This document shows positions 20,951-30,245 of a DNA stretch of 64,000 bases, piece after piece. Every line of letters starts with the position of its first letter. Within the stretch, counting starts at the first letter, position 1. The position numbers were made by a program, and so were the translations under genes. The notes below the pieces were generated by a model, which worked only from the letters and a program-made list of their open reading frames with translations, made no database searches and was not told where the DNA came from. Source of the DNA: Kosakonia oryzae (GTDB lineage Bacteria; Pseudomonadota; Gammaproteobacteria; Enterobacterales; Enterobacteriaceae). The DNA lies in NCBI RefSeq assembly GCF_001658025.2, contig NZ_CP014007.2, positions 4,526,001 through 4,590,000 on the forward strand. The letters run 5' to 3'.

Positions 20951-22258
20951 CTATGCACGATGCGGCTGATCGTCGCTGCTGACCAGAACCCGATCATCGG
21001 CTTGCAGATCGCATTTCTTCGGCAACAGGAAGGTGATCGTCCCGGCAATAATCAGTGAACCCGCCAGGGCGCAGACGGCCACATTCTGCCCATAAAAGTA
21101 GATCATCACGCCGACCAGATACGGGCCGCAGAAACCGCCCAGATTGCCCAGACCGTTGATCACGCCACGCGCGCTACCGGCCACTTCCGGCGAGGCAATT
21201 CTTCCGGGAATAGACCAGAATGGGCTGGTCGCCGCCTTGAGGAAGAAACCGCACATCACCAGCGCAATATAAGCCGCCACCACATGTTCACGTAACAATA
21301 CCGAAGCCAGCAGTGAGGCGGCGAAACAGTACAGGGAGAGACGCACCCAGGCGCGACGTTTACCGCTGCGATCGCTGAACAGCGAGATGGTATAGATCCC
21401 GGCAAGCGTGGCAACAAAAGGTAAGATCGCCAGAACTCCGACCCCAGCCATATTGGCGCCAGTCAGATTTTTCAGGATCGTCGGCAGCCACAGTGTGTAG
21501 CCATAATCCCCGGTCTGGTAGAAGAAGTTGAGCACCACCAGCTTCATCAGACCGGCATTGCGAAACACATCTTTTACCGGCGCATTGCTGACCGCCTCTT
21601 CCGCCAGCCGCGCTTCGCGCTCGCGCGCCAGCGTGGTGACCAGATATTCGCGTTCGCTGGCTGGCAACCAGTGCGCCTCTTCCGGCCGATCGCTGATCAG
21701 CCGCCACCACACCAGCAGCACCACCAGTGAAAGCAGCCCTTCGATGATAAACAGCCAGCGCCAGTCGAGCGCCGCGATGATCGCCCCGGAAACCGGCGCG
21801 GTCAGCATGCCGCCAAGCGGGGCAAACATCATGACAAACGCATTCGCCCGGCCCACCTCTTTTTCCGGGAACCAGTTGCTGACCATCGTCAGCACCACCG
21901 GCAACATTCCACCTTCGGAAACGCCGAGGATAAAGCGCAGTACCAGCAGTTGATACTCATGCGTTACGAAGCCGGTGGCGACAGAAACCACCGCCCACGC
22001 CAGCAGCGACCAGGCGATAAAACGCTTGCCGCTGCCGTTTACCGCACTACGCCCGCCGGGAATTTGCAAGAACAGATAACCGATAAAAAAGATCCCGCTG
22101 GCGACGCCAGCCATCTGGCTGGTGATGCCTAAATCCGCTTCCATACCGCCTGGCAGCGCGAAGCTGATATTAACCCTGTCCATAAACGAAATAATGCAGG
22201 CAATAAGCACAGGCGCAATGATCCGCCACCAGCGCGTGCCGGGTATTTTAGTGTTCAT
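20951..22258 (-). CDS. MFS transporter, anion:cation symporter (ACS) family
   Basis: A 435-residue inner-membrane transporter with about 12 predicted spans in two halves around a charged loop (about residues 190-220). The N-terminus carries the ACS-type segment SFMDRVNISFALPG and the loop 2-3 region GGRSAVNGSGKRF. Related proteins carry sugar acids and organic anions (glucarate, galactonate, phthalate, 2-ketogluconate). Neighbours are a 2-hydroxyacid dehydrogenase 29 bases upstream and a UPF0303 gene 11 bases downstream, so a sugar-acid substrate such as ketogluconate is likely; the exact substrate cannot be read from the sequence. Confidence 0.88.
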   Translation of the reverse strand: MNTKIPGTRWWRIIAPVLIACIISFMDRVNISFALPGGMEADLGITSQMAGVASGIFFIGYLFLQIPGGRSAVNGSGKRFIAWSLLAWAVVSVATGFVTHEYQLLVLRFILGVSEGGMLPVVLTMVSNWFPEKEVGRANAFVMMFAPLGGMLTAPVSGAIIAALDWRWLFIIEGLLSLVVLLVWWRLISDRPEEAHWLPASEREYLVTTLAREREARLAEEAVSNAPVKDVFRNAGLMKLVVLNFFYQTGDYGYTLWLPTILKNLTGANMAGVGVLAILPFVATLAGIYTISLFSDRSGKRRAWVRLSLYCFAASLLASVLLREHVVAAYIALVMCGFFLKAATSPFWSIPGRIASPEVAGSARGVINGLGNLGGFCGPYLVGVMIYFYGQNVAVCALAGSLIIAGTITFLLPKKCDLQADDRVLVSSDDQPHRA

Positions 22259-22287
22259 ATATTTTCTCTCTGAGGCAGAGGTGAGGA

Positions 22288-23238
22288 TCAGGCAATCACA
22301 TTGGGCAGCGGTGCCTGAGCAAAATAAGCGGCAACGTTGGCGTACACCACATCGCTCATTTTTTGTCGGGTTTCATGCGTTGCGCTGGCAACGTGCGGTT
22401 GCAGTACAACGTTGTCGAGCGCGATCAGCCCTGCCGGGACATTCGGTTCATCTTCATAAACGTCCAGACCAGCACCGGCGATAACACCGTTTTGTAGCGC
22501 GTGGATCAATGCCGTTTCATCGACCAGTGAACCGCGCGCGATATTAATTAACCAGGCATGTTTCGGCATCACATTAAATACTGAGGCATCGATCAGTTTG
22601 TGGTTTGCTGCTCCGGCAGAAGCCGCAATCACCAGAAAATCGCTCTCATGAGCGAGGGTATGCAGATCTGCACACCAGTGATAATCCAGCCCGACAATCG
22701 GCTGCCGGTCGTTGTAGAGGATCTCCATATCGAAACCGCTGGCCCGACGGGCGATGGCCTGGCCGATATTGCCCATACCGAAGATGCCAATGCGTTTGCC
22801 GCTGACCTGCGTTGCCAGCGCTGGCGCAGAAATTAACCAGCGCCCCTCGCGGACAAAACGATCGCCCTGGCAGAGCTGACGCGCCCCCGCCAGCAGCAAC
22901 CCCATCGCCAGATCGGCCACCCCTTGCGTTAACACGCCAGAGGTGATGGTGACAGCAATATTGCGTTTGCGGGTGTAGTTCAGATCAACGGCATCAGTAC
23001 CTACCCCGAACAGTGCCACCAGCCCCACCTGCGGCAAGGCTTCCAGCACATGATGGGTGACGCCGATATCGCCTCGCGTCACGACGACCTGAATATCGGC
23101 CCCAACGCGTTGCAGAAAAGCCTCTGCGTCAGCTTGTTCATAAAGGCGATGCACCGTGAAAGCAGTGGAGAGGCGATCGAGCAGGCTGTCTACAACAGGA
23201 GCGATCAGCAGTACGGTCTGGTTCGTTTTTGTATTCAT
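22288..23238 (-). CDS. D-isomer-specific 2-hydroxyacid dehydrogenase (GhrB/2-ketoaldonate-reductase-like)
   Basis: NAD(P)-dependent reductase of 316 residues, cytoplasmic. The Rossmann motif is IGIFGMGNIGQAIARR (about 151-166), followed by the dinucleotide-contacting basic/polar region NDRQP. The catalytic Arg is in NIARGSLVDE, the Glu in LDVYEDEPNVP, and the His in QPHVASATHE, so all three active-site residues are present. Such enzymes reduce glyoxylate, hydroxypyruvate or 2-ketogluconate. Pairing with an ACS transporter and divergence from idnO/gluconokinase suggest reduction of a 2-keto sugar acid to gluconate or a relative. It is the first gene of the three-gene minus-strand operon. Confidence 0.87.
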   Translation of the reverse strand: MNTKTNQTVLLIAPVVDSLLDRLSTAFTVHRLYEQADAEAFLQRVGADIQVVVTRGDIGVTHHVLEALPQVGLVALFGVGTDAVDLNYTRKRNIAVTITSGVLTQGVADLAMGLLLAGARQLCQGDRFVREGRWLISAPALATQVSGKRIGIFGMGNIGQAIARRASGFDMEILYNDRQPIVGLDYHWCADLHTLAHESDFLVIAASAGAANHKLIDASVFNVMPKHAWLINIARGSLVDETALIHALQNGVIAGAGLDVYEDEPNVPAGLIALDNVVLQPHVASATHETRQKMSDVVYANVAAYFAQAPLPNVIA

Positions 23239-23303
23239 CGTGATACCTGTTTGAAAGTTTCAGTACGTCCTGGGTCTTATCAAACGGGTTTTCGGCGGGT
23301 ATT

Positions 23304-23323
23304 TTTGCGATCTCCATCACGCT
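23304..23323 (-). promoter_or_regulatory. Candidate CRP site upstream of the 2-hydroxyacid dehydrogenase
   Basis: On the minus strand, CGTGA-TGGAGA-TCGCA (23321-23306) matches the CRP core TGTGA-N6-TCACA at 8 of 10 positions. A -10-like TGATAA lies at 23282-23277, placing the site centre near -43, close to class II geometry. Confidence 0.45.
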
Positions 23324-23447
23324 GAATTGTGTTAAAAAAACGTGTTACCTTCTTCGTGATCGGCGCGGGTAAAATGCCGCATTCCCCCTGAAAAGGTGCG
23401 ACATAAGCACAACAAAATACTAACAACAGCCCGCGCGACAGAAAGGT

Positions 23448-24440
23448 TCAGATGGTTTCGCCCATCGACAGGCGATAGTGCAAATCGACGTGTTCAATGG
23501 TTGGCAACCCTTTGATTTTCTTGAGCAGGATTTCGGTCGCGACCTTTCCCATCTCAAAGCGGGGGGTCAAAACGCTGGCCAGACGTGGGCTGATAACCTG
23601 CCCAATCTCCAGACCGTGGAACCCGGCAATCGCGATCTCAGCAGGCACTTTGATCCCGGAAGTAAGGCACTCCTGTAACACCCCAACGGCAAGGTCGTCG
23701 TTAGTACATAAAATACCGTCCATATCCGGGTACATTTGCCGCGCCAGCGTCATCATGCCGGTACCGATAGAAATCGAGGACACCTTATTTGGCGCAATGC
23801 GTCCGACCGGTAACCCCTGCGCTTCCATCGCCTGGCAGTAACCGTTATAGCGTTGCTCGTCGCGCACGTCAGACATCGAGCCGAAGTAGATAATGCGCCG
23901 CTTGCCGCTGGCCAGCAGCATGGTGGTCATATCAAAACCGGCCTTCATATTGTCGAAACCGACATTGATCCGATCGGCATTCGACGACAGCCCCATCACT
24001 TCGGCAATCGGAATTTTGGCCGCTTTCAGATACTTTTCCGCCCGCAGACTATGAACCGACTCAGTAAGCAGCAACCCTTTGACATTAAAGGCTAAAACCG
24101 TAGCAATTTGCTCCTCTTCGCGCTGGCTGTCGTAGTCATAATTGACCACCAGCGTCTGGTAACCCTGCGCAGAAGTGACCGATTCAATCCCGGCGAGCAA
24201 GTCGGCAAAGATTTGATTATTAAAAGAGGGGATCAGCACGCCGATGCGCGGCAGCACGTTGGCAGACATCGCCGGGTTATCCGGGTCGGGTTGGTAACCC
24301 ACTTCAGCAATGACGCTGGCGATCCGCTCAGCCGTGTCGGGCTTCACCTTTTCCGGCGTGCGCAGATAGCGGCTGACCGTCATTTTAGTTACGCCCGCCA
24401 GCGCAGCGATATCATGCAAAGTAATACGTTGTGCCTTCAT
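23448..24440 (-). CDS. LacI-family regulator, GntR/IdnR subgroup
   Basis: Transcription regulator of 330 residues, the GntR/IdnR length (331-332 in E. coli). I start it at ATG 24440 (MKAQRITLHD), because upstream in-frame codons do not fit the family. The HTH is DIAALAGVTKMTVSRYL, followed by a hinge and a periplasmic-binding-like effector domain. Subgroup hallmarks shared with IdnR/GntR include ILIPSFNNQ-type LIPSFNNQIFADLLAGIESV, NDDLAVGVL and IAGFHGLEIG. The likely effector is gluconate or an idonate/ketogluconate derivative. It is divergent from idnO with a 239-base intergene, and 209 bases separate it from the dehydrogenase operon downstream. Confidence 0.88.
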   Translation of the reverse strand: MKAQRITLHDIAALAGVTKMTVSRYLRTPEKVKPDTAERIASVIAEVGYQPDPDNPAMSANVLPRIGVLIPSFNNQIFADLLAGIESVTSAQGYQTLVVNYDYDSQREEEQIATVLAFNVKGLLLTESVHSLRAEKYLKAAKIPIAEVMGLSSNADRINVGFDNMKAGFDMTTMLLASGKRRIIYFGSMSDVRDEQRYNGYCQAMEAQGLPVGRIAPNKVSSISIGTGMMTLARQMYPDMDGILCTNDDLAVGVLQECLTSGIKVPAEIAIAGFHGLEIGQVISPRLASVLTPRFEMGKVATEILLKKIKGLPTIEHVDLHYRLSMGETI

Positions 24441-24602
24441 GGTTGCTACCTGTCCTGACGCCAGCCCGAGCCCGTTATTATGCCCCTTGTCGCCGAAAAA
24501 GAGAATTGCCCAGCCGCGCTGCAACGTGCAGTTAACTGCCGGATTGCCCTCAGTTTTCCGCCCGGCTTCACACTAAAAGTAACCCCTTTTCGTAACATGG
24601 AT

Positions 24603-24624
24603 TTGAGTGATCTGCGTCACAGTT
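24603..24624 (+). promoter_or_regulatory. Candidate CRP site upstream of idnO
   Basis: AGTGA-TCTGCG-TCACA (24606-24621) matches the CRP core at 9 of 10 positions. A transcription start about 41 bases downstream (near 24655) would fit class II activation and leave a short leader before the idnO ATG at 24680. A GTAACAT half-operator of GntR/IdnR type lies just upstream at 24592-24598. Confidence 0.6.
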
Positions 24625-24679
24625 CAGCGAGGGTAAAAACCGTGAGATAGAGGCCACATCATTCGCTCAGGAAATACCA

Positions 24680-25444
24680 ATGAACGATCTTTTCAGTTTA
24701 AACGGCAAACGCATTTTAATTACCGGCTCTGGTCAGGGGATCGGTTTTGTTATGGCGCAGGGGCTGGCACAGTACGGCGCGGAAATCATTATTAACGATA
24801 TCTCTGCGGAACGCGCCGAACAGGCCGCGATGAAACTGCGCGATGAAGGCGCAACCGCGCATGTCGCGGTATTCAACGTGACCGATGCCGAATCCGTTGA
24901 GCAGGCGATTGACAATATTGAACGCCATATCGGCGCCATCGACGTGCTGTTCAATAACGCAGGCATCCAGCGTCGTCATCCTTTTACCGAGTTCCCGGTG
25001 GATGAGTGGAACGCGGTTATTGCCGTTAACCAGACCGCCGTTTTCCTGGTATCGCAGGCCGTCGCTAAACGCATGATGGCGCGCCAGCAGGGCAAAATCG
25101 TCAACATCTGCTCAATGCAGAGTGAACTGGGCCGCGACACCATTACGCCATATGCCGCCGCGAAAGGCGCAGTGAAAATGCTGACGCGCGGCATGTGCGT
25201 TGAACTGGCGCGCCACAATATTCAGGTCAACGGCATTGCGCCTGGCTATTTTAAAACCGCCATGACGCAGGCGTTGGTGGATGACAAAGCATTCACCGAC
25301 TGGTTATGCAAACGCACCCCTGCCGCACGCTGGGGCGATCCGCAGGAGCTGGTTGGCGCCGCGGTGTTTCTCTCCTCCAAAGCCTCCGACTTCGTTAACG
25401 GACATTTACTGTTCGTCGATGGCGGCATGTTGGTTGCAGTGTAA
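24680..25444 (+). CDS. idnO: 5-keto-D-gluconate 5-reductase (gluconate 5-dehydrogenase)
   Basis: Short-chain dehydrogenase/reductase of 254 residues, the IdnO length, reversibly converting 5-keto-D-gluconate to D-gluconate. The nucleotide-binding loop is ITGSGQGIG (about 14-22), then NNAG (about 92-95) and the catalytic Ser/Tyr/Lys in SMQSELG...YAAAK. Long segments such as GIQRRHPFTEFP and KRTPAARWGDPQEL read as E. coli IdnO. The ribosome site is AGGAAATACCA before ATG. It leads a plus-strand operon with gluconokinase and a YhcH protein, so gluconate made here would be phosphorylated at once. No idnD (L-idonate dehydrogenase) or idnT is beside it, unlike the E. coli idn operon. Confidence 0.94.
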   Translation: MNDLFSLNGKRILITGSGQGIGFVMAQGLAQYGAEIIINDISAERAEQAAMKLRDEGATAHVAVFNVTDAESVEQAIDNIERHIGAIDVLFNNAGIQRRHPFTEFPVDEWNAVIAVNQTAVFLVSQAVAKRMMARQQGKIVNICSMQSELGRDTITPYAAAKGAVKMLTRGMCVELARHNIQVNGIAPGYFKTAMTQALVDDKAFTDWLCKRTPAARWGDPQELVGAAVFLSSKASDFVNGHLLFVDGGMLVAV

Positions 25445-25454
25445 GGAGCGCATG

Positions 25455-25985
25455 ATGGCTGGTCAGTGCGTGATTTTAATGGGCGTCTCCGGTACCGGGA
25501 AAAGCACGGTAGGTCTGGCGCTTGCGCAGGTAATGCAGGCGAAGTTTATCGATGGTGACGATCTGCATCCCCGACAGAATATTCGTAAAATGGCCTCGGG
25601 CCAGGCATTGGATGATGACGATCGCCTGCCGTGGCTGGAACGCCTTTCCGACGTTATTTTTAGTCTGGAACAGAAAAATGAATCTGGCGTGCTGGTCTGC
25701 TCGGCGCTGAAAAAACGCTATCGCGACCAGCTTCGCAGAGGCAACAACAATCTCTGTTTTCTCTGGCTCAAAGGAGATTACACCTGCGTGCTGGAGAGAA
25801 TGCGCCAGCGCCAGGGGCATTTTATGCCCGAAGCGCTGCTGCAAAGCCAGTTCGCCGCGCTGGAAGTTCCCGCCGATGACGAACCCGACGTTCTGGCGGT
25901 GGATATCGCACCGCCGGTGGCCACCATCGTTTCGCAAAGCCTTTCCCTGTTACAAAACTACGTTAACCAGGATGCCCCCGCATGA
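25455..25985 (+). CDS. idnK: Gluconokinase (IdnK/GntK type)
   Basis: Phosphorylates D-gluconate to 6-phosphogluconate with ATP, feeding the Entner-Doudoroff and pentose phosphate pathways. It is about 176 residues with Walker A GVSGTGKST near the N-terminus, then FIDGDDLHP, the adenylate-kinase-like CSALKKRYRD, and RQGHFMPEALL. Two ATGs (25452 and 25455) are possible; I prefer 25455 because AAGGAG ends six bases before it. The sequence is nearer IdnK than GntK by eye. It starts 10 bases after idnO, and its TGA overlaps the next ATG (ATGA). Confidence 0.92.
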   Translation: MAGQCVILMGVSGTGKSTVGLALAQVMQAKFIDGDDLHPRQNIRKMASGQALDDDDRLPWLERLSDVIFSLEQKNESGVLVCSALKKRYRDQLRRGNNNLCFLWLKGDYTCVLERMRQRQGHFMPEALLQSQFAALEVPADDEPDVLAVDIAPPVATIVSQSLSLLQNYVNQDAPA

Positions 25986-26452
25986 TCATTGATACCTTAT
26001 CCGCTGGCGCGATGAATCCGCTCTATCCGGCAGTTATTCGCCAGACGCTCCAGGCCATTCTCGATAAGAAACCGCACTCGCTGGCGGCGGGAAAATATCC
26101 GTTGCAGGGCGACAGCGTTTTCTTCTCAGTGGTTGAAGGGCATACCCGGCTGCTGGCTGAGCAGCGCCCGGAATTTCATCGCCAATATATTGATATCCAT
26201 ATTGTATTAAGCGGTGAAGAGGTGGTTGGCGCGGGCGTGGCCGGCTTACCGCTTGAACTTAGCGAGCCGTTTAATGACGCGTACGATCTCGGTTTTTGTC
26301 AGCACATTGCCAGCGAGACGCTGATCCATTTACAGCCTGAAGAACTGGCAATTATCTTCCCGCTGGAGCTACACCGCCCAATGTGCAGCCTGACGTCGCC
26401 CGCCGTGCTGCGTAAAATCGTGGTGAAAATCGACGCCGCACTGCTGAAATAA
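25982..26452 (+). CDS. YhcH/YjgK/YiaL-family (DUF386) protein
   Basis: A 156-residue cupin-like protein of the YhcH/YjgK/YiaL family. Members sit in sugar and sialic-acid operons and are thought to act on sugar anomers or isomers; the precise reaction is not established. Visible family features: N-terminal MIIDTLS, the hydrophobic-His segment QYIDIHIVLSGEE, and FPLELHRPMC, whose His residues could bind metal. Its ATG overlaps the gluconokinase stop, indicating translational coupling and a role in the same pathway, possibly presenting the right form of a keto sugar acid to IdnO (inference). Confidence 0.85.
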   Translation: MIIDTLSAGAMNPLYPAVIRQTLQAILDKKPHSLAAGKYPLQGDSVFFSVVEGHTRLLAEQRPEFHRQYIDIHIVLSGEEVVGAGVAGLPLELSEPFNDAYDLGFCQHIASETLIHLQPEELAIIFPLELHRPMCSLTSPAVLRKIVVKIDAALLK

Positions 26453-26457
26453 GCGCA

Positions 26458-26483
26458 TAAAAAAGTCCCGCCGCAGCGGGACT
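26458..26483. terminator. Bidirectional terminator, YhcH gene / lipoprotein gene
   Basis: A perfect 8-bp stem, AGTCCCGC (26464-26471) and GCGGGACT (26476-26483). In the minus direction it is followed by a six-T run, a strong terminator for the lipoprotein gene. In the plus direction it is followed by CCTTCTC. Confidence 0.8.
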
Positions 26484-26503
26484 CCTTCTCACAGCAAGCC
26501 GGA

Positions 26504-26740
26504 TCAGTTATCCAGCTCACTCATGTTTTTCACCTGGTCACGGTTAATCTGCTCGGTTTTACCGGTTTCAGCATTTTTATAGGAAACCATCCCGGTGTCA
26601 TCATCCACCTTCGGTTTACCATCGGTCACAATGGTGCGGCCATCCGTGGTGCGAACTGCCTGATTTGAAGAACAACCGGCAACGGTGAACAGCGCTGCGG
26701 CAGTAAAAATCGACGTCATCAGAAGTTTGTTCATTTGCAT
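26504..26740 (-). CDS. Small YgdI/YgdR-family lipoprotein
   Basis: A 78-residue predicted outer-membrane lipoprotein. I place the start at 26740 (MQMNKLLM), six bases after AGGGAG; the frame continues upstream without a plausible start. The signal peptide ends in a lipobox LFTVAGC with the lipidated Cys at about 23, followed by Ser-Ser, so it should sort to the outer membrane. The mature part is the YgdI/YgdR domain (DUF903): TTDGRTIVTDGKP, DDDTGMVSYK, INRDQVKNM. These are SH3-like small lipoproteins with no firmly established role. The gene stands alone between two terminators. Confidence 0.88.
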   Translation of the reverse strand: MQMNKLLMTSIFTAAALFTVAGCSSNQAVRTTDGRTIVTDGKPKVDDDTGMVSYKNAETGKTEQINRDQVKNMSELDN

Positions 26741-26861
26741 GGTTATCTCCCTGCTTTCAGTGAATTTCATTTGTCTGTTAACCCATTTTAGGTTAACGCT
26801 CTGTAAGCGTGGGGAAATGCAGAACCTTCTGAAGGTTGGCAATAACAGAAAGCTGTTGTAA

Positions 26862-26951
26862 GTCGGATAAGGCAACGCCGCCATCCGGCGACTAACCGCA
26901 ACGCAGGAGCAGGATCATGCCTGATGGCGCTTCGCTTATCAGGCCTACAAA
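26862..26951. repeat. BIME: pair of REP sequences
   Basis: Two REP-type palindromes in opposite orientation: tcggataaggcaacgccgcc...tccggcg (26863-26890) and gcctgatggcgcttcgctta...caggcctac (26919-26948). The second ends in the typical GCCTAC side. They lie upstream of the lipoprotein gene and downstream of carB, a classic bacterial interspersed mosaic element. Confidence 0.85.
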
Positions 26952-26969
26952 ACGTAGAAGTCGGGAAAG

Positions 26970-26996
26970 GAAAACCGGCCCGCGAAACGGGCCGGT
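26970..26996 (-). terminator. carAB terminator
   Basis: A perfect 9-bp stem, ACCGGCCCG (26974-26982) and CGGGCCGGT (26988-26996), lies 7 bases after the carB stop. It is followed on the minus strand by TTTTCCTTTCC. Confidence 0.82.
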
Positions 26997-27003
26997 GTCA
27001 GGC

Positions 27004-30000
27004 TTACTTGCGGATTTGCGCGTGCATTTCCTGCACGGAAATCACTTTCTCGGTGGCATCCGCATTCAGCGCCATCGCGGTGGCAAAGCCGCCGTTCAGC
27101 GTGGTGTCGTAATGCACTTTGTATTGCAGCGCGCTGCGGCGAATCAGTTTGGAATCCTCAATCGCCTGACGGCCTGCCGTGGTGTTGATAATGTAGGTGT
27201 ACTCGCCATTCTTGATACGATCCTGAATGTGCGGACGACCTTCATGCACTTTGTTCACCAGGCGCGGGTTGATACCGGCTTCGCCCAGCACAATCGCTGT
27301 ACCGTGGGTTGCATCCAGTTCAAAGCCCTGTTTCAGCAGCTTAGCCGCCAGATCCACTACGCGCTCTTTATCGCCTTCGCGAACAGAGAGCAGTGCGCGA
27401 CCGTATTTCTTCATCGTCGAGTTGCTGCCGAGCTGCGCTTTGGCAAAGGCTTCAGCGAAGGTGCGCCCGACGCCCATCACTTCACCGGTAGAGCGCATTT
27501 CTGGGCCTAACAGCGGGTCAACGCCAGGGAACTTGTTAAACGGCAGCACCACTTCTTTCACTGAGTAGTACGGCGGGATGATCTCTTTGGTGTGACCCTG
27601 CTGCGCCAGCGTTTTGCCGGTCATCACGCGCGCCGCCACTTTCGCTAACGGCACGCCGGTCGCTTTGGAGACGAACGGTACAGTACGCGCCGCACGTGGG
27701 TTCACCTCAATCAGGTAAACTTCGTTGTCTTTCACCGCGAACTGCACGTTCATCAGACCGCGAACCTGCAACTCGAACGCCAGTTTCTGCACCTGCTGGC
27801 GCATCACGTCCTGAATTTCCTGGCTCAGCGTGTAAGCCGGCAGGGAGCAGGCGGAGTCGCCGGAGTGAACGCCCGCTTGTTCGATGTGCTCCATGATGCC
27901 GCCAATCAGCACCATTTCACCATCGCAGATGGCGTCAACATCCACTTCCACCGCATCATCGAGGAAACGGTCAAGCAGAACCGGCGCATCGTTGGAAACG
28001 CTGACCGCCGTCATAAAGTAGCGACGCAGGTCGGCTTCGTCATAGACGATTTCCATCGCACGGCCGCCCAGCACGTAGGATGGGCGCACCACCAGCGGGT
28101 AACCAATCTCTTTCGCCTTTTCTATAGCCTGCTCAATCGCCGTGACGGTGGCGTTCGCTGGCTGTTTCAGCTTCAGACGGTCAACCGCCTGCTGGAAGCG
28201 TTCACGGTCTTCCGCACGGTCAATCGCATCCGGGCTGGTACCGATAACCGGCACGCCCGCAGCTTCCAGCGCACGCGCCAGTTTCAGCGGTGTCTGGCCG
28301 CCATACTGCACGATGACGCCTTTCGGCTTCTCGACACGAACGATTTCCAGCACGTCTTCGAAGGTCACCGGCTCAAAGTAGAGGCGGTCAGAGGTGTCGT
28401 AATCGGTCGAAACGGTTTCCGGGTTACAGTTAACCATGATGGTTTCGTAACCGTCTTCACGCAGCGCCAGCGACGCATGTACACAGCAGTAGTCGAATTC
28501 AATGCCCTGGCCGATACGGTTTGGACCGCCGCCCAGCACCATGATTTTTTCGCGATCCTGGCTCGGGTTAGCTTCACACTCATCTTCATAAGTGGAGTAC
28601 ATATAAGCTGTATCCGTGGCGAACTCTGCCGCACAGGTATCCACACGTTTGTAGACCGGGTGCAGATCGTACTGATCGCGCAGTTTACGGATTTCCGCTT
28701 CGCGTACGCCAACCAGTTTCGCCAGACGCGCATCAGCAAAGCCTTTACGTTTCAGGGTGCGCAGGAAGTCTGCGTCCAGACCGTTAATGCCCACCGCAGC
28801 AACCTGCTCTTCCAGACGCACCAGCTCTTCAATCTGCACCAGGAACCAGCGGTCAATATTGGTCAGGTTGAACACGCCGTCGATGGAGAGACCCGCACGG
28901 AATGCATCGGCGATATACCAGATACGCTCTGCGCCTGCGTCTTTCAGTTCGCGGCGGATTTTGGTCAGCGCTTCCGGATCGTCAAGGCTCACTTTCGGGT
29001 CAAAGCCGGTCGCGCCCACTTCCAGACCGCGCAACGCTTTCTGCATCGATTCCTGCTGCGTGCGACCAATGGCCATCACTTCACCAACGGATTTCATCTG
29101 TGTGGTCAGACGGTCATTGGCGCCGACAAATTTCTCGAAGTTGAAGCGCGGAATCTTGGTCACAACGTAGTCGATGGACGGTTCGAACGACGCCGGAGTA
29201 CGACCGCCGGTGATGTCGTTCATCAATTCATCCAGCGTATAACCCACCGCCAGCTTGGCTGCCACTTTCGCAATCGGGAAGCCGGTCGCTTTTGAGGCCA
29301 GCGCAGAAGAGCGGGATACGCGCGGGTTCATTTCAATCACAATCAGACGACCGTTTTTCGGGTTCACCGCGAACTGTACGTTGGAGCCGCCGGTTTCCAC
29401 CCCGATTTCACGCAGTACCGCCATCGAGGCGTTACGCATGATTTGGTACTCTTTATCGGTCAGGGTCTGTGCTGGCGCCACGGTGATGGAGTCACCGGTG
29501 TGGATCCCCATGGCGTCGAAGTTTTCAATCGAGCAGACGATGATGCAGTTGTCGTTTTTATCACGCACCACTTCCATCTCGTACTCTTTCCAGCCAATCA
29601 GCGATTCATCAATCAGCAGCTCATTGGTTGGCGAGAGATCCAGCCCGCGGGCGCAAATCTCTTCAAATTCTTCACGGTTATAGGCGATGCCGCCACCGGT
29701 GCCGCCCATGGTAAAGGAAGGACGGATGATGCACGGGAAACCCACGTCAGCCGCGACGGCCAGCGCTTCGTCCATGGTATGTGCGATACCGGAACGCGCG
29801 GTGTCGAGACCGATTTTCTTCATCGCAATGTCGAAACGACGGCGATCTTCTGCTTTATCAATCGCATCGGCGGTCGCGCCAATCATGGTGACGCCGAACT
29901 CTTCCAGCACGCCCTGACGTTCCAGTTCCAGCGCACAGTTCAGCGCGGTTTGGCCGCCCATCGTTGGCAGTACGGCATCCGGACGCTCTTTTTCGATGAT

Positions 30001-30228
30001 TTTGCGTACCACTTCCCAGTGGATTGGCTCGATATAAGTGGCATCCGCCATCTCAGGGTCGGTCATTATTGTCGCCGGGTTGGAGTTCACCAGGATAACG
30101 CGGTAACCCTCTTCGCGCAGCGCTTTACACGCCTGCGCGCCGGAGTAGTCGAACTCACACGCCTGGCCGATAACAATCGGACCAGCGCCAAGGATCAGGA
30201 TACTTTTTATGTCTGTACGTTTTGGCAT
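27004..30228 (-). CDS. carB: Carbamoyl-phosphate synthase, large subunit
   Basis: Synthetic subunit that makes carbamoyl phosphate from bicarbonate, ammonia and two ATP, for arginine and pyrimidine synthesis. It has 1074 residues (E. coli 1073). Two homologous ATP-grasp halves are plain: residues 1 to about 400, opening [20 protein letters not shown], and about 554-935, opening [18 protein letters not shown]. Between them is the oligomerisation region and at the C-terminus the allosteric domain (ornithine, UMP, IMP), including [14 protein letters not shown]. It starts 17 bases after carA and ends at a terminator. Confidence 0.98.
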   Translation of the reverse strand: MPKRTDIKSILILGAGPIVIGQACEFDYSGAQACKALREEGYRVILVNSNPATIMTDPEMADATYIEPIHWEVVRKIIEKERPDAVLPTMGGQTALNCALELERQGVLEEFGVTMIGATADAIDKAEDRRRFDIAMKKIGLDTARSGIAHTMDEALAVAADVGFPCIIRPSFTMGGTGGGIAYNREEFEEICARGLDLSPTNELLIDESLIGWKEYEMEVVRDKNDNCIIVCSIENFDAMGIHTGDSITVAPAQTLTDKEYQIMRNASMAVLREIGVETGGSNVQFAVNPKNGRLIVIEMNPRVSRSSALASKATGFPIAKVAAKLAVGYTLDELMNDITGGRTPASFEPSIDYVVTKIPRFNFEKFVGANDRLTTQMKSVGEVMAIGRTQQESMQKALRGLEVGATGFDPKVSLDDPEALTKIRRELKDAGAERIWYIADAFRAGLSIDGVFNLTNIDRWFLVQIEELVRLEEQVAAVGINGLDADFLRTLKRKGFADARLAKLVGVREAEIRKLRDQYDLHPVYKRVDTCAAEFATDTAYMYSTYEDECEANPSQDREKIMVLGGGPNRIGQGIEFDYCCVHASLALREDGYETIMVNCNPETVSTDYDTSDRLYFEPVTFEDVLEIVRVEKPKGVIVQYGGQTPLKLARALEAAGVPVIGTSPDAIDRAEDRERFQQAVDRLKLKQPANATVTAIEQAIEKAKEIGYPLVVRPSYVLGGRAMEIVYDEADLRRYFMTAVSVSNDAPVLLDRFLDDAVEVDVDAICDGEMVLIGGIMEHIEQAGVHSGDSACSLPAYTLSQEIQDVMRQQVQKLAFELQVRGLMNVQFAVKDNEVYLIEVNPRAARTVPFVSKATGVPLAKVAARVMTGKTLAQQGHTKEIIPPYYSVKEVVLPFNKFPGVDPLLGPEMRSTGEVMGVGRTFAEAFAKAQLGSNSTMKKYGRALLSVREGDKERVVDLAAKLLKQGFELDATHGTAIVLGEAGINPRLVNKVHEGRPHIQDRIKNGEYTYIINTTAGRQAIEDSKLIRRSALQYKVHYDTTLNGGFATAMALNADATEKVISVQEMHAQIRK

Positions 30229-30245
30229 GGCTCTTCTTCTCCTGA

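Noticed and set aside
24441-24524. Longer N-terminus for the LacI-type regulator
   Set aside because: The family starts just before the HTH; the upstream residues are unrelated and run into the divergent promoter region.
27865-29295. A 476-codon plus-strand frame opposite carB
   Set aside because: Composition is rich in His/Arg/Phe as expected for an antisense shadow, and carB is unambiguous on the minus strand.
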